64,000 nt of DNA. Source: Ilex aquifolium. Taxonomy: Eukaryota > Streptophyta > Magnoliopsida > Aquifoliales > Aquifoliaceae. The position numbers and the translations under genes were made by a program. The notes beneath the pieces are model-generated. The model saw only the letters and a list, made by a program, of their open reading frames with translations. It did no database searches and was not told the DNA's origin. Positions 38,101-51,376 of the stretch are shown here, piece by piece (position 1 is the stretch's first letter; each line of letters opens with the position of its first letter). The stretch covers positions 1,302,001 through 1,366,000 of the forward strand of contig OX637398.1 of the NCBI GenBank assembly GCA_951799425.1. Direction: 5' to 3'.

Positions 38101-41100
38101 GGCCTATACAGTATAAATTCTGGAAATTTGAGATCGTCTGCAATGTTATGATGTTCAACAACTCGTCCACGCAAAATTATTCTGAAGCTTTGAGGTAGCC
38201 GTAGGTACAAGATGGATGCATATGCCTGTGGAACTTGAACAAGGAACTTAACTAAACATTGTAGCGATACGGAGAGACCTGACAAGTCAACTTTGTAATC
38301 TACACTAGAAACCTACACGGAGAGAATAGCGGTAAAGGTTAGCTATGTGCTGGTCACACACTAGTCTGGGGTGATGCCCTGTCTGAAATAGTTTTGCATC
38401 TGCATTTATGCGAATATCCTGCAACCACAAAATCAAGTAGCCAAATAAAGAGCTATGAACTAACAGACTGTCAGGAAAGAGATGAAAGTAAAAGGATGAA
38501 AGATACCTCGGTATCAATATCAAAATCTAGTTCCATATCACCATCACCATTTAGCCAAAGATTGTAAATCACAATTTTCGTACCATGAGTACCTATATCA
38601 TCAAACTGCCCAGTGGATAAATAAAAATTAAAAGTTGGTGCAGAATGAAGTTTGAAATAGTGCAATGAGTGCATCAAGAGCCACGAGAGTACATCTATTG
38701 TGCCTTAATGACGTTGACACTGTAATTGAGCATCTTTAACTTAAAAGTACAGCTAATAACACAAAAAAGGCACATATACAAAAGTAACACAAATGACAGT
38801 GATGATAATGTTCTGGTGAATATTCTTTTCTGAAGCACTGGACATTCCATACGAAGTTAAAATGTCCTTCCTGGGTACGAGTTGGCATAAATAACAGGGA
38901 TGTGTGCATGTGTGTTTTCAAACAAGGCTGCTCCCTCTGTATGTTATACAATATTTTTCCCGGTTTTACTTGGTGGTTGGTATTGGGACATAATCCACAA
39001 GGGATTTTGCAATTTGGATTTCCTAGTTCCCTTGTAGTCCCAAATCCCATCCCCAAATTGCTCTTCAATCCCATGCAAACACACCCTCACTGTTCAGTCT
39101 GTTGTTAAACTTTGCATTTTTTCCCCCTTTCTCACTCTTCTTAGAGTTAGCCAACCTCTGTTCCGTGTGTGTTGAATATTTCTCAAAAATTGGATCCGAA
39201 AAGTGACTCCTCCATCAGATGTAATATGAGAACCTTTGAGAACTCTGGAGATTGACATTTCTTATAGTTCATAATTTCATTCTTCCATTTTTGTAGTTTT
39301 CAACGTTGGTCCCAGAAAATTCCAATCATATGTGACTAATAGTGTATTATAATTCTAATCAATTAAAAAAACTTTTCTCAACGCTGCTTAATATGATGCA
39401 ATTTTTTAGTACAATAGATAAGCTCATTTTTATTTAGGGACAATATATACAGTGATGTGTCCATACAACACAATGTGGTCAAAATATGTGCAGAACATGG
39501 TGACAAGATCCAACAAGCTATGCACATAAAATGTACCCTACAATTAAGCATAACATTATCAGACATACAATAACTGAATCAGAGCTTGTAAGGGCTAAAT
39601 TTATTATGTGATACCACATCATATCATAGCGTGTACAATATTTGAGGACACCAACACTATATTGTTTCAGATCAGCTCTTATATAATGCAAAAGTATACA
39701 ATTTTCATAGTACCTTAGTGAGGAGTCTAACACATGCAGATCATCTCACCTATCAGGCATATGCAGCATGCAAATGGAAAAATTGAAACAGCAACAACTA
39801 CAAATGCAAAACTTCTGAGCTTACTTGTTTCAGCAGCATATCTTCTGTTGAATACGGAGACCACTGCAACAACACAGAGAGATTAGCCGAAAAAAATTGT
39901 TTCCAGTGAGGATAGATGGGTCCCAACTTTCTAGTTGATGCATCTAACTCATAGTCCACCTGTAACAATTTAGAAAAACCTTAGAAGACCCAAAGCAAAA
40001 ACCGGCAGTTTCAAGTATTATAGCAACCGTTCAGAAAAGAAAAAAAGAAAGATATTATAGCTGGAAAGATCATGCCAGAAGGTCCTAATCCAATTAGGAT
40101 CACATGTGAAAAGGATTGTCATCAGTTGCAGTGAAAATCATTTTCTGAAAGAGCTATTCATGGATTCTCATGATCCACACGATGAAAGACTTAGAAGAAG
40201 TCTCTTTCCTAAAATTTAAGTTTGAGTGCATGTCTAATGTCCACATGGCACCAACAGATACACTAGCAACGTCGCTGTCCAGCAATTATGCTATCATTCG
40301 ATCTCCAAGCTGTAGTCCCCAAAAGGCAGTTTCTGGCATTTCCACCTATGTCACATGTGTAACATTTTTACACCCAGTTACCTACCAAACGAATACCAAG
40401 CCCAGATTTTGAGTAGTAAGAATTCACATGGATAACTCCATTTAAAAAGCTGGTACTAAATGGTCCAACTCACCAGTGGTACTACTACTCTGTCATGGCT
40501 TGTTTTTCTTAAGAATGTATAGGAGAGGAGTCCAATGCTTTGAGTCACTTTCCTGTTCAGCGATACGATATCAATGTGAATAGAAACCTAAGAAGTTGAC
40601 AATACATAACCAAATACTTAAGCAACACATAAGTAAACACTCCTATATTTGCATTTGCAAATGAAAGACTAAATTTCTTCAGTACAAACGACACCACAAG
40701 GGATATCTAACAGTTCCATTTTGAATACTCTGGAACACATTTACAAAATATTAACCCAAATGGGAAATTTTTTTCATAATTTGCTCCCAAGGACCATGCA
40801 CGTAACTTAAATAAATAAATTGATAAATCAACAACGATGTTCAAATTATGCTTCCCAATAAGATAGATCTATTAAACCACCACATGTTCAAATGCCCCAA
40901 TGGTTTTACTTTAAAGATTTAAATGTGAGATGCCTTATGGATGTTACATATTATTAGTGTACCAACTTCTCCTTTGATACACTGATCTACTTGATTCAGG
41001 CAATTTATCAAAACAAGGATAACGCAATTACGTTGAGAATAAGAACTTTGCAAGCTGACTCATCAGGGGTTGCGGTCTAACCTCTTTTCCAAGTGACGAG

Positions 41101-43048
41101 TGAAGACAATAACATCTGCTCCCAGTCTCATAGAACTTGTCTTGAAGCCATTTCCATCTGAAAAGCTACAACCAACCATTTAGTGCGAAAAGAAACTAAA
41201 GCATGAAAAGGTAAAATAATAAAAAGAGAGAACGCTATTCATACACTGTCCAATGGCAGACTTCATTTTCTTTTCTGAAAATCCAAAGCTCATACACTGC
41301 CTTATAGCTTCTGGGTCCATTCCGCCACCATCATCTTATAGTAGAGCATAAGTTATCAGATACACAGAATTGAATATGAAAAGCTAATATCTATCTATGC
41401 ATGATGAATGTGAAGAGCTACATAGACTCAATATTGGTTTTTATATTTGGGTGTTACTCCACTCATTACCAATTAGTTTTGGGTTGGATACTCTAACATG
41501 ATATCAGAACTAGGCCTTGAGTGGTTGGTGGGTAAATTCTCTCAACCAGTTGACTATTTTTTGAGCTTCAATTTGTTTTGTTTTAGTTCGGTTTGTTAGC
41601 CGCATACAAGTCCGGGTCGCACATGAGGAAGGGTGTGAAGAGAGCTATCTCACATCAAACAATTAAGTAGACTCATGGTTGGTTTATATTCTTGGGGGCA
41701 CTCCAACCATTGCCAATTGGTTTTAGGTTGAATGCTCTAACAATAAACAACTACAAAATTCACCCTCACCTCAAAAACCAATTCCAATGGTTTCAAATGC
41801 ATACCTTGAAGGAGCAAAGCTAGGCTTCCATCTCGTGGATTGATGATCTTCTCTATTTGCACATAAGTAGCCCCATTTTGTATCTACTCCAAACAATGAA
41901 CATCAATGGATGACTATATAATACCCTTAACGAGATGGTGAAAATAAGCCACCAATAACTAACAAAATGAGATGACCTTTTTCAGATAACTATATTTTTA
42001 CCTTCAGAACATTAAGGTAACAGAGGTAGTGTGCATAGGTGGTCCATATACCCGTGAAAATATGTTTTTCCACAATTACTTAGTTCGAAACAAAAACTTA
42101 ATACAAAAAAAGAAAAAAGTAGACAACATAGAGCAGCTTAAGTGAAATAAACAGGGATTCACCTCATCAACTGCATTGTCAAGCAACTCTGCTATAGCTG
42201 CGAAGGAGAAGCAACCAAGATAAAGAGATCGGATTGAATTTGATTTTATGCACTGAAGAAATTAAAATTTGGTGACAGGAAAAAATGGCAGAATAGAAAG
42301 AATAAAATTAACATCCAAGCAGACCATACCACCAAAGGCCCACTTATGTGAGGTGGCATTTGAGTGAAGGTACATGGGGTGAACACACAGATAATTTTTC
42401 CCATCTGCAATCCAAAAAGTGAAATACAGTGCTCTCAGCAGACAATTCAATAGATGACAGAGCGCTTCGAGATAAAAAATTTCTTATTGCAGCTTCTATG
42501 TCAAAGTTTTCTAACTATTACTTCTTCAGATTAATTACTTACTCTTCCAAATAGTAAAGCATAATGGCTCCACAGTGGACCTCCAAATGGAAGCCCAAAA
42601 CAAACTGACTATAAAATGCCATTGAGTGGTTGGATCACAGAAACATATCATCGGCCAATCAATTGGGGTGGCTAGAATGACCCATGTGCTGGATGCAAGT
42701 AAATATACAGGCATATTTGGGGGAATATCTGTGTGTGTGTTAGTGCTAGTGAGGGTGAAAGCCTCTGGAATACTGTTATACAATGATAGAGAAATTAGTA
42801 CTTCGTATTGGAGCTTTGAAACTCTGTTCTATGTCATAGTTCCCAGCTTTCCAGAATTGACGGCAAATTGGTGCTGGACATAGAGATAATGGAGAAATAA
42901 TTGACTCGTTAACTGGGGAGCAACATTGATCCAAAATACTGGAGTCACTTTGACTTGAGCTTCCGTTCTCCTCAAATTCTGGTCTTGCAGAATGCATTTT
43001 AAGCTTAAGATGATCTTTCTTAGTTTTATACCCTCCTTGTTTTGGCAT
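32111..43048 (-). CDS. MORC: MORC-family GHKL ATPase (19 coding exons, 672 aa)
   Basis: A nuclear ATPase of the plant MORC group (MORC1/CRT1, MORC6/DMS11), which acts in RNA-directed silencing, chromatin compaction and immunity. Coding exons: 43048-42802, 42404-42330, 42197-42163, 41883-41805, 41334-41245, 41157-41082, 40552-40474, 39959-39825, 38605-38507, 38418-38317, 38225-38079, 36724-36632, 35624-35570, 35471-35360, 35236-34983, 34823-34717, 33944-33865, 32943-32901, 32221-32111. The ATP-binding marks are AELLDNAVDE, DDGGGMDPEAIRQCMSFGFS and GQYGNGFKTSSMRLGADV; then TQSIGLLSYTFL, HGTKIVIYNLW, LRGRVVEHHNIADD, TTIGFLRDAP and PTHNKQDFEKT. The tail is a coiled coil (MQENEKLKSKLLELQRREEN). 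Length and end fit MORC6 best from memory, but the subgroup is not settled. Exon 16 must use the acceptor at 34824-34825; the one 7 bases upstream frameshifts. Confidence 0.92.
34193..34342. repeat. Perfect 75-bp tandem duplication in a MORC intron
   Basis: Bases 34193-34267 and 34268-34342 appear identical (both begin AAATATTAATACAGCTGTCT). There is no coding content. The lack of any difference suggests a recent duplication or an assembly artefact. Confidence 0.9.
35727..36360. mobile_element. Degenerate hAT-like element in a MORC intron
   Basis: The left part (GGGATGACAGTGGACCG, then GGGGGTGGGG) and the right part (CAGTCCATCCCCGCACGGG) are of the GC-rich 'GGGATGGCA..CGGGG' type seen at plant hAT-like MITE ends, with an AT-rich core between. 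No target duplication was found, and the right side passes into a small local repeat (CCAATGCA.AAGGCTATAT twice, 36365-36403). Confidence 0.45.
41409..41742 (+). mobile_element. TRIM (miniature LTR retrotransposon) in a MORC intron
   Basis: The 334-bp unit has two related terminal repeats, 41409-41498 and 41634-41742, each starting TGTGAAGAG and ending CTCTAACA, so TG...CA. Directly after the first comes TGATATCAGAAC, 10 of 12 matches to the initiator-Met tRNA primer site TGGTATCAGAGC. A purine tract, GAGGAAGGG, immediately precedes the second. Flanks are ATGAA and ATAAA, a near-match 5-bp duplication. The repeats differ by small indels, so it is not recent. Confidence 0.75.
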
Positions 43049-45448
43049 GCCTGAAACCAAAATCAGCCCCTTCACATCATCTTTCCCTTCTGACTCATCA
43101 TCTTATGAAGTTTGCAGAGCTCATCTTGGGACTACAAGAAGAATAGGATACAATCAAAAGAGCAAAGAATTGAGTAAGACAATAAGCAAATGAACCATTG
43201 TATGAGAAGATAATTAATGGAAAAAGTAGAGCAACACTAGTTGAACAAGCTCAAAGGATTCAATATCTGGCAGCATATGTCCATGGAATCTTCTACAGGC
43301 ACCCTATATACAGAGGTTGCAGGAGGAAGTTTTAATTATTGCAGATCATATACATGCAGGTTATATATCTATTAGAAATGTGTTTCAAAATGCACATACA
43401 TATCAAACTGACAACATTTCATTGTCCAACACGTGATGTTAAACTACACAGAATTTTGGCACGGTTCAACTCAAGAAACATGAAAGAAATCAATAACTCT
43501 GAAGCAAATTGCATGAAAGAATAGGAGCATCCGTCAAATATAGCAAATATGTTTCCCATTTTGACAGTTACGTTAGCTAGACTCATGCATTCTACAGAAA
43601 TTTGACAGTATCAGCTACATATCCAAAAGCTGCTTGCTGAAATGCCCCAAAGAACTTCAGCATTGGCTTAACCACCCCAACTCTAGACACATAACATTAC
43701 GATACAACCAAGTCATCCTAGCTGATTATTGAACCTCCACAGTTTAAATGTTCCATCTGATCAGTTCTAATAATGCTACTAGGGTTTATTATGCACAAAG
43801 AGAGTAAAGTATTCAAACCCCAATACCCATAAGAACAAGATGAATAATAGACAAAAATAAATAAAACAAACATGCAGACACGTGAATTTAAAGAGGTGGG
43901 AAAAATCAAACCCAATAAAATATATTTCATGGATTCCAGATGATATCATGCTAATCGTAAAACCTTCTTAAATTTCTCTGAAAAATAATTAAATAAATGC
44001 CAACAAAAGAACAAACACATGTCCATGTGAACGCAGCTATTCAAACAAGAGGAAGATATTACTCAATTCTAATATTAAAAAGTAAGGAGGATCTTTCCCA
44101 CCCTAAAAACTCCCAAAGGTGGTTCAAGCTTTAGAGGACGAGAGAGAGAGTGAGTCATGGAAAAAAGTTTGAAAGCAGCCAGGCCATTTTGGTATCTGAG
44201 CAAATGGCTCAATCACACTATTCCTCTTTCTTCGTTTTTCATTTTTTTCCCCAAAGAGTAAGAAAGAATACCTTTTATCACCCGCAACAAATCAAATGGT
44301 TTGTCTATCAATTTTGATCTTAAATTAAGTTTAAATAATATTTTTCAAATAAAATTTCAAAAGAAAGGTCTAACTTGGACATTTTTTTGGCAAAAAATCC
44401 ATAAAATACGCCGTAGTTATTTGCAATTTTCTATCATATTCCACGCGTCACCAACACTATCATTTTATACTCACTCCATTAATAATTAAATTCGCCTCAT
44501 ATTATATACATTCCTTCAATAAATGAATCCACCTTATTTTAATAAGTGAATATACCTTATAACTTATCACAATTAGAGTTTTATTTATTATCTCATCTCA
44601 TTAACTCACAAAATAATTTTTTTAATATGATTTTCTGTAATGAGATACAAATTAATATTATTTCTCCATTTAATTTTATACTTGATTTCATGTGTGTTGT
44701 GTGAATTTTCCGTATTTTTATTATATTTTGGCATTTCTGTCAACTTTAATAATTTTTGATTTAAGGTTATATATACAATTAGATTGTTTTAAAAAGTGAC
44801 AATAAATGTTATTTCAATAAAAAAAACTTATTTCGTTTGACAAGCTTGTGTTGTTTGTAAATTAACCTTTCTAAATGAGAAAGTTTGTTTCGTTTTTTAT
44901 TTTTTCAGTGACTGATTTCTTCCTTTGTTTTTGTGATGTCGTCATTTCTTGATTTTTCTTTTTTGTTTTCTATATTTTTACTTATTAAAGGGGTGTATAT
45001 AACATGAGGGTGAATATTGAAGGAGTATATATAGCATGTGGTGGATATTGAAGAAATTAACTTAATAATTTTATAATAAGAAATTAATTGGGTGAAAATA
45101 TATATTTTGGGATGAAAATAACCTCACCCGTAAAAAATTTACATTACAACTAAATTATTTATAATATAAAATAGAGCAGACTTTAATAATCTCATTTGAT
45201 GGTATCAAATAGACTCATCCAACGACCACCAACATCTCTTCAAAACCATTCACTTTGTATCATGCCTTCAAATACGGGTTACCCTTAGTAAACATAAAAT
45301 TAGCAACGGCCTCATGCAATACCCGAAATTTTCGTCCCCTTATAATTTTATAATTTTGAGAGATTATGGTAAATACATGTCAGAGTGAGATATCAACCGT
45401 CCAAAATTGAATAAAACTATTTTGTTGGTTGGTTGGTTGTTAACTTGT
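43049..45448. other. MORC leader/promoter and AT-rich spacer
   Basis: An acceptor (GTTTCAG) sits two bases upstream of the MORC start codon at 43048, so the leader is spliced; its exon is not resolved but probably lies between 43090 and 44280. From 44300 to 45448 there is only AT-rich sequence with no gene. Confidence 0.45.
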
Positions 45449-45738
45449 TAATGTTATCTATGGGTGGCAAATGGGTGGGTTGGGTTGGGTTGGGTTAAAT
45501 TGGATTGGGCTAAAATAAATTTAGTACATTTTTCACTCACATAGTAAATGAGTTATAATGGGTTGGGTTTATAACGGATTGGGTTAAACCGATTAACCCA
45601 TAAAATAATTAAAATTCTTAATAGACACATTAGTACACCAAACACACACACATTAATAGTACACCAAAATACAAACACACACACATACTAATATATCAAA
45701 ACACACACAAACTAATACATTAAAAATATACACACTAA

Positions 45739-47180
45739 TCTATACTACTAATAAAAGTACCTTAGATGAAAAACTTTTGAATCTCTATTTTACCCTTATA
45801 AATGATTGTAAAGACTACTCATTTCACAATTAAATATATAAATTACTATTACATCCTTATGTATTTAAATCTATACTACTTCTAAAAGTACCTTACAAAG
45901 AAAAACTTTTAATTTTCTATTCTATCATCAAATAATTATATAAAGACAATCATATCCTATTTTCTAATTTAACTCCAAGATTATTCTTATTTTAAAAATA
46001 AATATTAAGTTGTAGTTTTTACGGCAATTTGATCTCTCATTAATACGTACTAAATTAGGTCATTATAATCCATATAAATTAATTAGGTCATTTTAACCAT
46101 TAACTAACGATGCCTGCTGCGCTTAGCTCCCATAACGACACCCCTTTATCTCTCTCTTCCATTCAGTAGAAGAAAATGTCGGTTGAGATGCTCTTGCTTC
46201 AAGGTAACGTTCGCTGGTGCATAACCTCTAACAATTGGTGTTCTTACTTCTCTCTGTTAATAATGCAATATTCCTCTTGTGGCTCTACAAATTCTAGGAA
46301 TTAATGGTTGGAGCAGCAATACTTACATCAGTTACGAATGAGAAACTGAATAATTGCAGTTCTACAAATTTCCCCCCTTTCATACACTTCTCCCTATTCC
46401 CTTTCTCTCTCATACGAACACACACCATGAGTCTTGCCATTGCAGAACGAGTAGTATCCTGCTTCAAAAGGTACTTTGGTTTTGTTTGTTCTCTTCTTCA
46501 ATCTTCAATTTTCCATGTGTGTGAAGCTTGTCCATATAATTATACCTAATATTGGTTTTGCGTATGGAGGGTGAAATAAATTGCTCATTTGATATGTTAG
46601 AAGATCAAGTATCGGCTTTATTGAATGTGTTGAACTTGAGATCACATGTCAGTATATATTGTTTGATGATTGAATAAATACACAACTTTGGAATTCTTGA
46701 GCCACAAAACTATTTATGCAATTTCACAAATTGGACCTTTCTATTCCATAGATGATAGCTTAGGGAGCAATGGGCATTTCCTGAAGCCATCTAACCATAA
46801 CACCATTTGTTAGTTTTTGTTTTGTTCATAGGAAACCCAATGGAAAATTATGGGAACCAGGACATCTGTTATTGCTTGCAAGAAATTCTCTACGGATAGT
46901 TTTCTGATTTTTTTGGATAGTTGGGAAGAGGTTTTTTTGAGTTTTTTTTCTATTAAAAAAAACTACGATTCATATTCTGATGTTTATTTCTTATGTGCAT
47001 TTTTTGCTATTTTTTTGTTTTCTGTTGCATTCCCTCATTGCACCCTTTATTTATTTTCTGCTTGGTTAGGAAACAAGGTTTAGTGTGTTTTCGATTGTCG
47101 ATTTCTGTCACCAAGATATTGTGGGTGCCCACAAATTGGATTTTATTTAGGTTTTATGCATGGAGGTTAAATAAATATTC

Positions 47181-47230
<50 letters not shown>

Positions 47231-49640
47231 CTATGCATATGTGTAGATGTTAATGTGAATCGGATTATGTTCTCAATTAGAATTTTATGTTATATTCAAG
47301 GTACAAGTAATTGGAGAATTCAATAATATAAAACTAATTTTAATAAAATCTGCCATAAACGTTTATATTGGTCGTTTATAAGCCCAATTTTGATGTTATA
47401 TGCTACTCAAAATTACAGTTACTATCCAAATAATGTGGTGGTTTATTCACTCTGCGAATGACTTTTTCTCTACAATCTATGCTCAACTGGGAATTGATAT
47501 ATTCCGAGAGCATCTTCAATTCTCTTGGCTATATTCATCGCCCAGAAGTAATTATAGCCTAAAGACTTTGCCAGAGCAATTTTTTGGGACAGATCTACTT
47601 TTGTTTTTTCTTCTTTGTCTTGCACAAGTAGTTTTAAGACAGCCATCTGATGTAACTTGAGATTAGAATTGCTTATTGATTCTTTATTTCAATGGGACAG
47701 AATGGAAACTACTAATCTGTAGAAAATTTCTATGCATAATTTCCATATATTATACACCTTAACTATCTTTGTCTTGCAATTTTCAAAATCTGTTCGAAAG
47801 GAAATAGCAGTTTGCCTTGAGCATGGGCCTTTCTTCATTTGGTTAAAAGAGGTGGGTGGCACATCTATTCAAATGGAAATTAAAAGAATTTCATGAGATT
47901 TTTCATGTTTATATTTTAGTATTAATGCAATGCTTTGCTCATGATGGTTGTCTCATATTTCAGTCTACCAAAACTTTGATGTTAATTTAAAAGCTAGATT
48001 TATTATTGAGCCAAACTTATTTTTTGGAAACATGCAACATATTGACTTGTTTTCTGGATGCATTATGTTGCTTGTATATATAATGCATTTTGTTATTCTT
48101 TGGTTTTTCATTGTCATGTATGCATTATGGTCGCTTTTTTCACTTGCATTTCCTTGTGGCTTCTCCACCTACAATCTTCTGTAACAAGACTAGATCCCAT
48201 ATGAAAGTAAAATGTGTATTTATTGGCCCTAGCCAAAAAGCGAAAACAAACAAAAAAGAATAAATCAAAGAAAAAAATGAAAATAAAATAAAAGGCATAG
48301 ATGTCTTAGTTTATCTCCTCAAACTTGAGGCAAGTTCATAGCTCACACCCAATTCTTCATGGTCCCTTTAATAAAAGGAATGGAAAAGGAAAAATATGAA
48401 AAAATGAGACGAACGATAATTGAGTATCTTTTTCTTTGTTACCTTGCGTTTTTTGGTATTGTTACGTGCTTTGTTTTGGTTCTGTTACGTTATATTCTTG
48501 TGTAGTTGGTTTCTTTTTTGCCATTTTTTTACTCCTCAAGAGCTTATGCAAGAGAAACTTCAACTGGTTGACACCAAAGAGAAGAAAACGGCAGAGAAGG
48601 GCTTCCACCTGACGCATGATAGTCATCAACATTGTATAATTTCAACCCTATGATTTGAACACCTTTGTAAAAAAATGGTTCTTAGAAGTTTGGGTTGTTG
48701 ATATCCTCGGTTTTCAAAACTTCAAGTGGTTGACACTGAACTGGAACTTATCATGCTTCTCAGATGTTGTGCACAACATTACTTTATTTACAGGAACATT
48801 TGATTCATTTTATACCGTTGAAATATTCATTGATTTAGAACCGATTGTAGGTAAATATAATGTTTCTTTCCCCAAAACATATTTTTAATTCAAATCAGGT
48901 AGGGAGACAATTTATTTTGGGAAGTGAACAATTAGGCTATGGTAGATTTTTGGTTGGTGGTACGGTACATTATGTCTTGCATGTTCCAGTTGCTTGCTTT
49001 GGATGTTCAGTGAATGGTATTAGCCTTAAATCTTATTGCTTTTTGTTGTGCACCGTGACATGAGAGAACAATTTTCGGTATGAAGACAATTGTAATTTTT
49101 TTAATATTCTTTGATCCTTTTACACAATTAGATATTGAATTAGTGATATGCACTTCCTATCTCTTAAGTTTAAGGTCTAAATGTGGTTTTAAAAATTTAT
49201 CCATGAAATCAAACAATTGTTTATCACCAAATGAATCACAACTCTCTTCTCACTGCATAGAAACCCAACCATTATGGCCACAAGAAAGAGAATAAATCTG
49301 AAAAACTAAAGTTTTTTTTTTTTTCCCAATAGTCAACTATTGACGCTTTGATATCATAGAAAGTAAAATATACAAATGTGACCATTAAAATCGTGTTACA
49401 AGACTAATAGACATTTTTCACCTTCTGTTCACTTACCCTTTTGAAGAGAGAAATGTTTTATTATTTTTCGATGTTTGCCAATTTTTTAACCAAGAAGGTG
49501 GTGAAAGATCAAAATTAAGACTTCCTCAAAATTGAGACAATATTGTTGTGGGTATATTTTTGTTAAATTACTGTTTAAAAATAAAAATCACAATTATTAT
49601 TTAACTTGGTTCACGTGCAACGCACGTGTGCAACAACTAG
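45739..49640 (+). mobile_element. 3.9-kb Helitron with canonical ends
   Basis: It begins TCTATACTACTAATAAAAG directly after an A. It ends with the perfect hairpin CACGTGC-AAC-GCACGTG (49612-49628), then 8 bases and CTAG before a host T: the standard Helitron 5' TC, 3' hairpin and CTRR with A/T insertion. Taking it out rejoins the host sequence ACACACTAA/TACACTAAAA, which matches neighbouring copies of that motif. No Rep/helicase ORF is present, so it is non-autonomous. A second 5'-like terminus starts at 45870. Open frames inside are short and not recognised, though some exon-like pieces exist (see findings). Confidence 0.88.
47181..47228. repeat. (AT)n(GT)n microsatellite
   Basis: An AT run at 47181-47196 passes into a GT run to 47228, inside the 3.9-kb Helitron. 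Confidence 0.9.
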
Positions 49641-49912
49641 TACACTAAAATACACACTAATACATCAAAAATACACACATATACTAACACAAAATTAAAA
49701 CACATTTAATAAAAAAAAATACACACATAATTAGTATAGTCAATTTGTGGGCTATGGGTTGGTCCGTGGGTCGTGGGTTGACCCATGAGTTATGAATCAA
49801 CCCATGAGTTATGGGTCAACCCATGGATCGTGGGTCATTAGTGTGTTTGTTTAGTGTGTGTTTTGTATATATACATATGTATGTAGTCTGACGATTACTC
49901 TCAGTATTTTTT

Positions 49913-50187
<275 letters not shown>

Positions 50188-50523
50188 TCTTTAGTCTTGG
50201 AGAGAGGGAGAGAGATGGCAACAACGTGACGAGGTGCACAATGCAAGCTTGGGTCGTGGGTCGACCCGTGGGTCATTAGTGTGTGTGTTTTTTGTGTACT
50301 AGTGTGTGTATGTTTTGGTATATTAGTGTATATGTGTATATTTTTTGGTGTAATAGTGTGTGTATTTTTTGGTATATTAGTATATTTATTTAATTTTATT
50401 ACTTGTGTTATTTAATAAAAAGATAAATACTCAACCCAATGGGCACCCATTTGTAATTCATATTAACTCGTTTAATTAAAATGAATCATATTACCCAATC
50501 CATTTAGAACCCATATTAATTAA

Positions 50524-51295
50524 CTAGTTATTGTCTGTGCCTGAAGGCACAGCGTAATAAAAAATGGTAAACAATAAACATATTTGTATTCATATCCAAA
50601 ATCAAATCACAAACATAGAGGATAAATAAATGAATTTAAGCATCGTTTGTAGTAGGGGTGAGAGGTGATGGTGGTAGGGGACGGGGATGGTTGTGGTGGG
50701 TGGCAATGACCGTAGTGGTGGCGGCGGCGATGGCATCGATGGCGGCGGTGGTGGCGATGACGATGGTGGTGGCGGTAGCGGTAGCGGTGGTGGTGGTGGT
50801 GGGGATGTTGGTGGGGGTGGTGGTGGCTGCGATGACGATGGCGGTGGTGGTGTCGGCGACGGCGGCAGTAGTGGTGGTGGTGATGGCGGCGGTGGCGGTG
50901 GCGATGGTGGTGGTAGTGGCGGCGACGACGACGGCAGTGGTGGTGGCTGGGGTGATGGCGACGACGGTTGTGGTGGCGACGGCGACGACAGCGGTGGTGG
51001 CAGGGGTAATAGTGATGGTGATGGTGGCGGTGGTGGTGGTGGTAGAGGTAGTGGTGAGACGGTTTCAAACACTTTTTTTTTTTAAAGTATTTATGAAAAA
51101 TAATTTTAGAAGTACTTTTAAAAAGTCACTTCAAACGCACCCTTAGAAATCTATTTTTCCTATTAAATATATGATGTTAATATTAGCCGTTAGATTAACT
51201 TTAAAGTAAAATTTAAAGCGATCTCAACCGCGAATAGCAAAAATCATTTTGTTTATCTTTTGAGATTTGAATTGTAAGCTACTTTATTATATAGA
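50524..51295 (-). mobile_element. Non-autonomous Helitron, copy 2 (CCA/GGT core)
   Basis: This 772-bp unit is the inverted relative of 4973-5697. On the minus strand it starts TCTATATAATAAAG after an A (51295) and ends with the hairpin CTGTGCCTTCAGGCACAG, then ACAATAA and CTAG (50524) before a T. Flanking segments shared with copy 1 include GCTATTCGCGGTT, AATCTRACGGCTAATATTAAC and AATAAACATATTT. The core, 50655-51056, is a GGT/GGC/GAT array, longer than and different in detail from that of copy 1. Confidence 0.88.
50655..51056. repeat. Degenerate GGN trinucleotide array
   Basis: A run of GGT, GGC, GAT and GAC triplets forms the core of Helitron copy 2. It is open in several frames on both strands only because of its triplet composition (Gly/Asp, Val/Met, Pro/Ser or His/Arg runs). 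Confidence 0.9.
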
Positions 51296-51376
51296 TATAG
51301 GTATCCAATCCATTTATTTATGGACGGGTAGGGCGGATTAATGGATAATGGGTTAAGATTACCACCTCTAATGTTA

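Noticed and set aside
50658-51085. Possible glycine-rich RNA-binding or cell-wall protein
   Set aside because: No signal peptide or RRM, the frame is bounded by transposon ends, and the same array occurs in another Helitron copy.
50602-51146. Long overlapping open frames of 130-160 codons on both strands (Pro/Ser-, His/Arg-, Val/Met- and Gly/Asp-rich)
   Set aside because: They arise from the GGN trinucleotide core of Helitron copy 2. They lack a conserved domain, and four frames are open at once.
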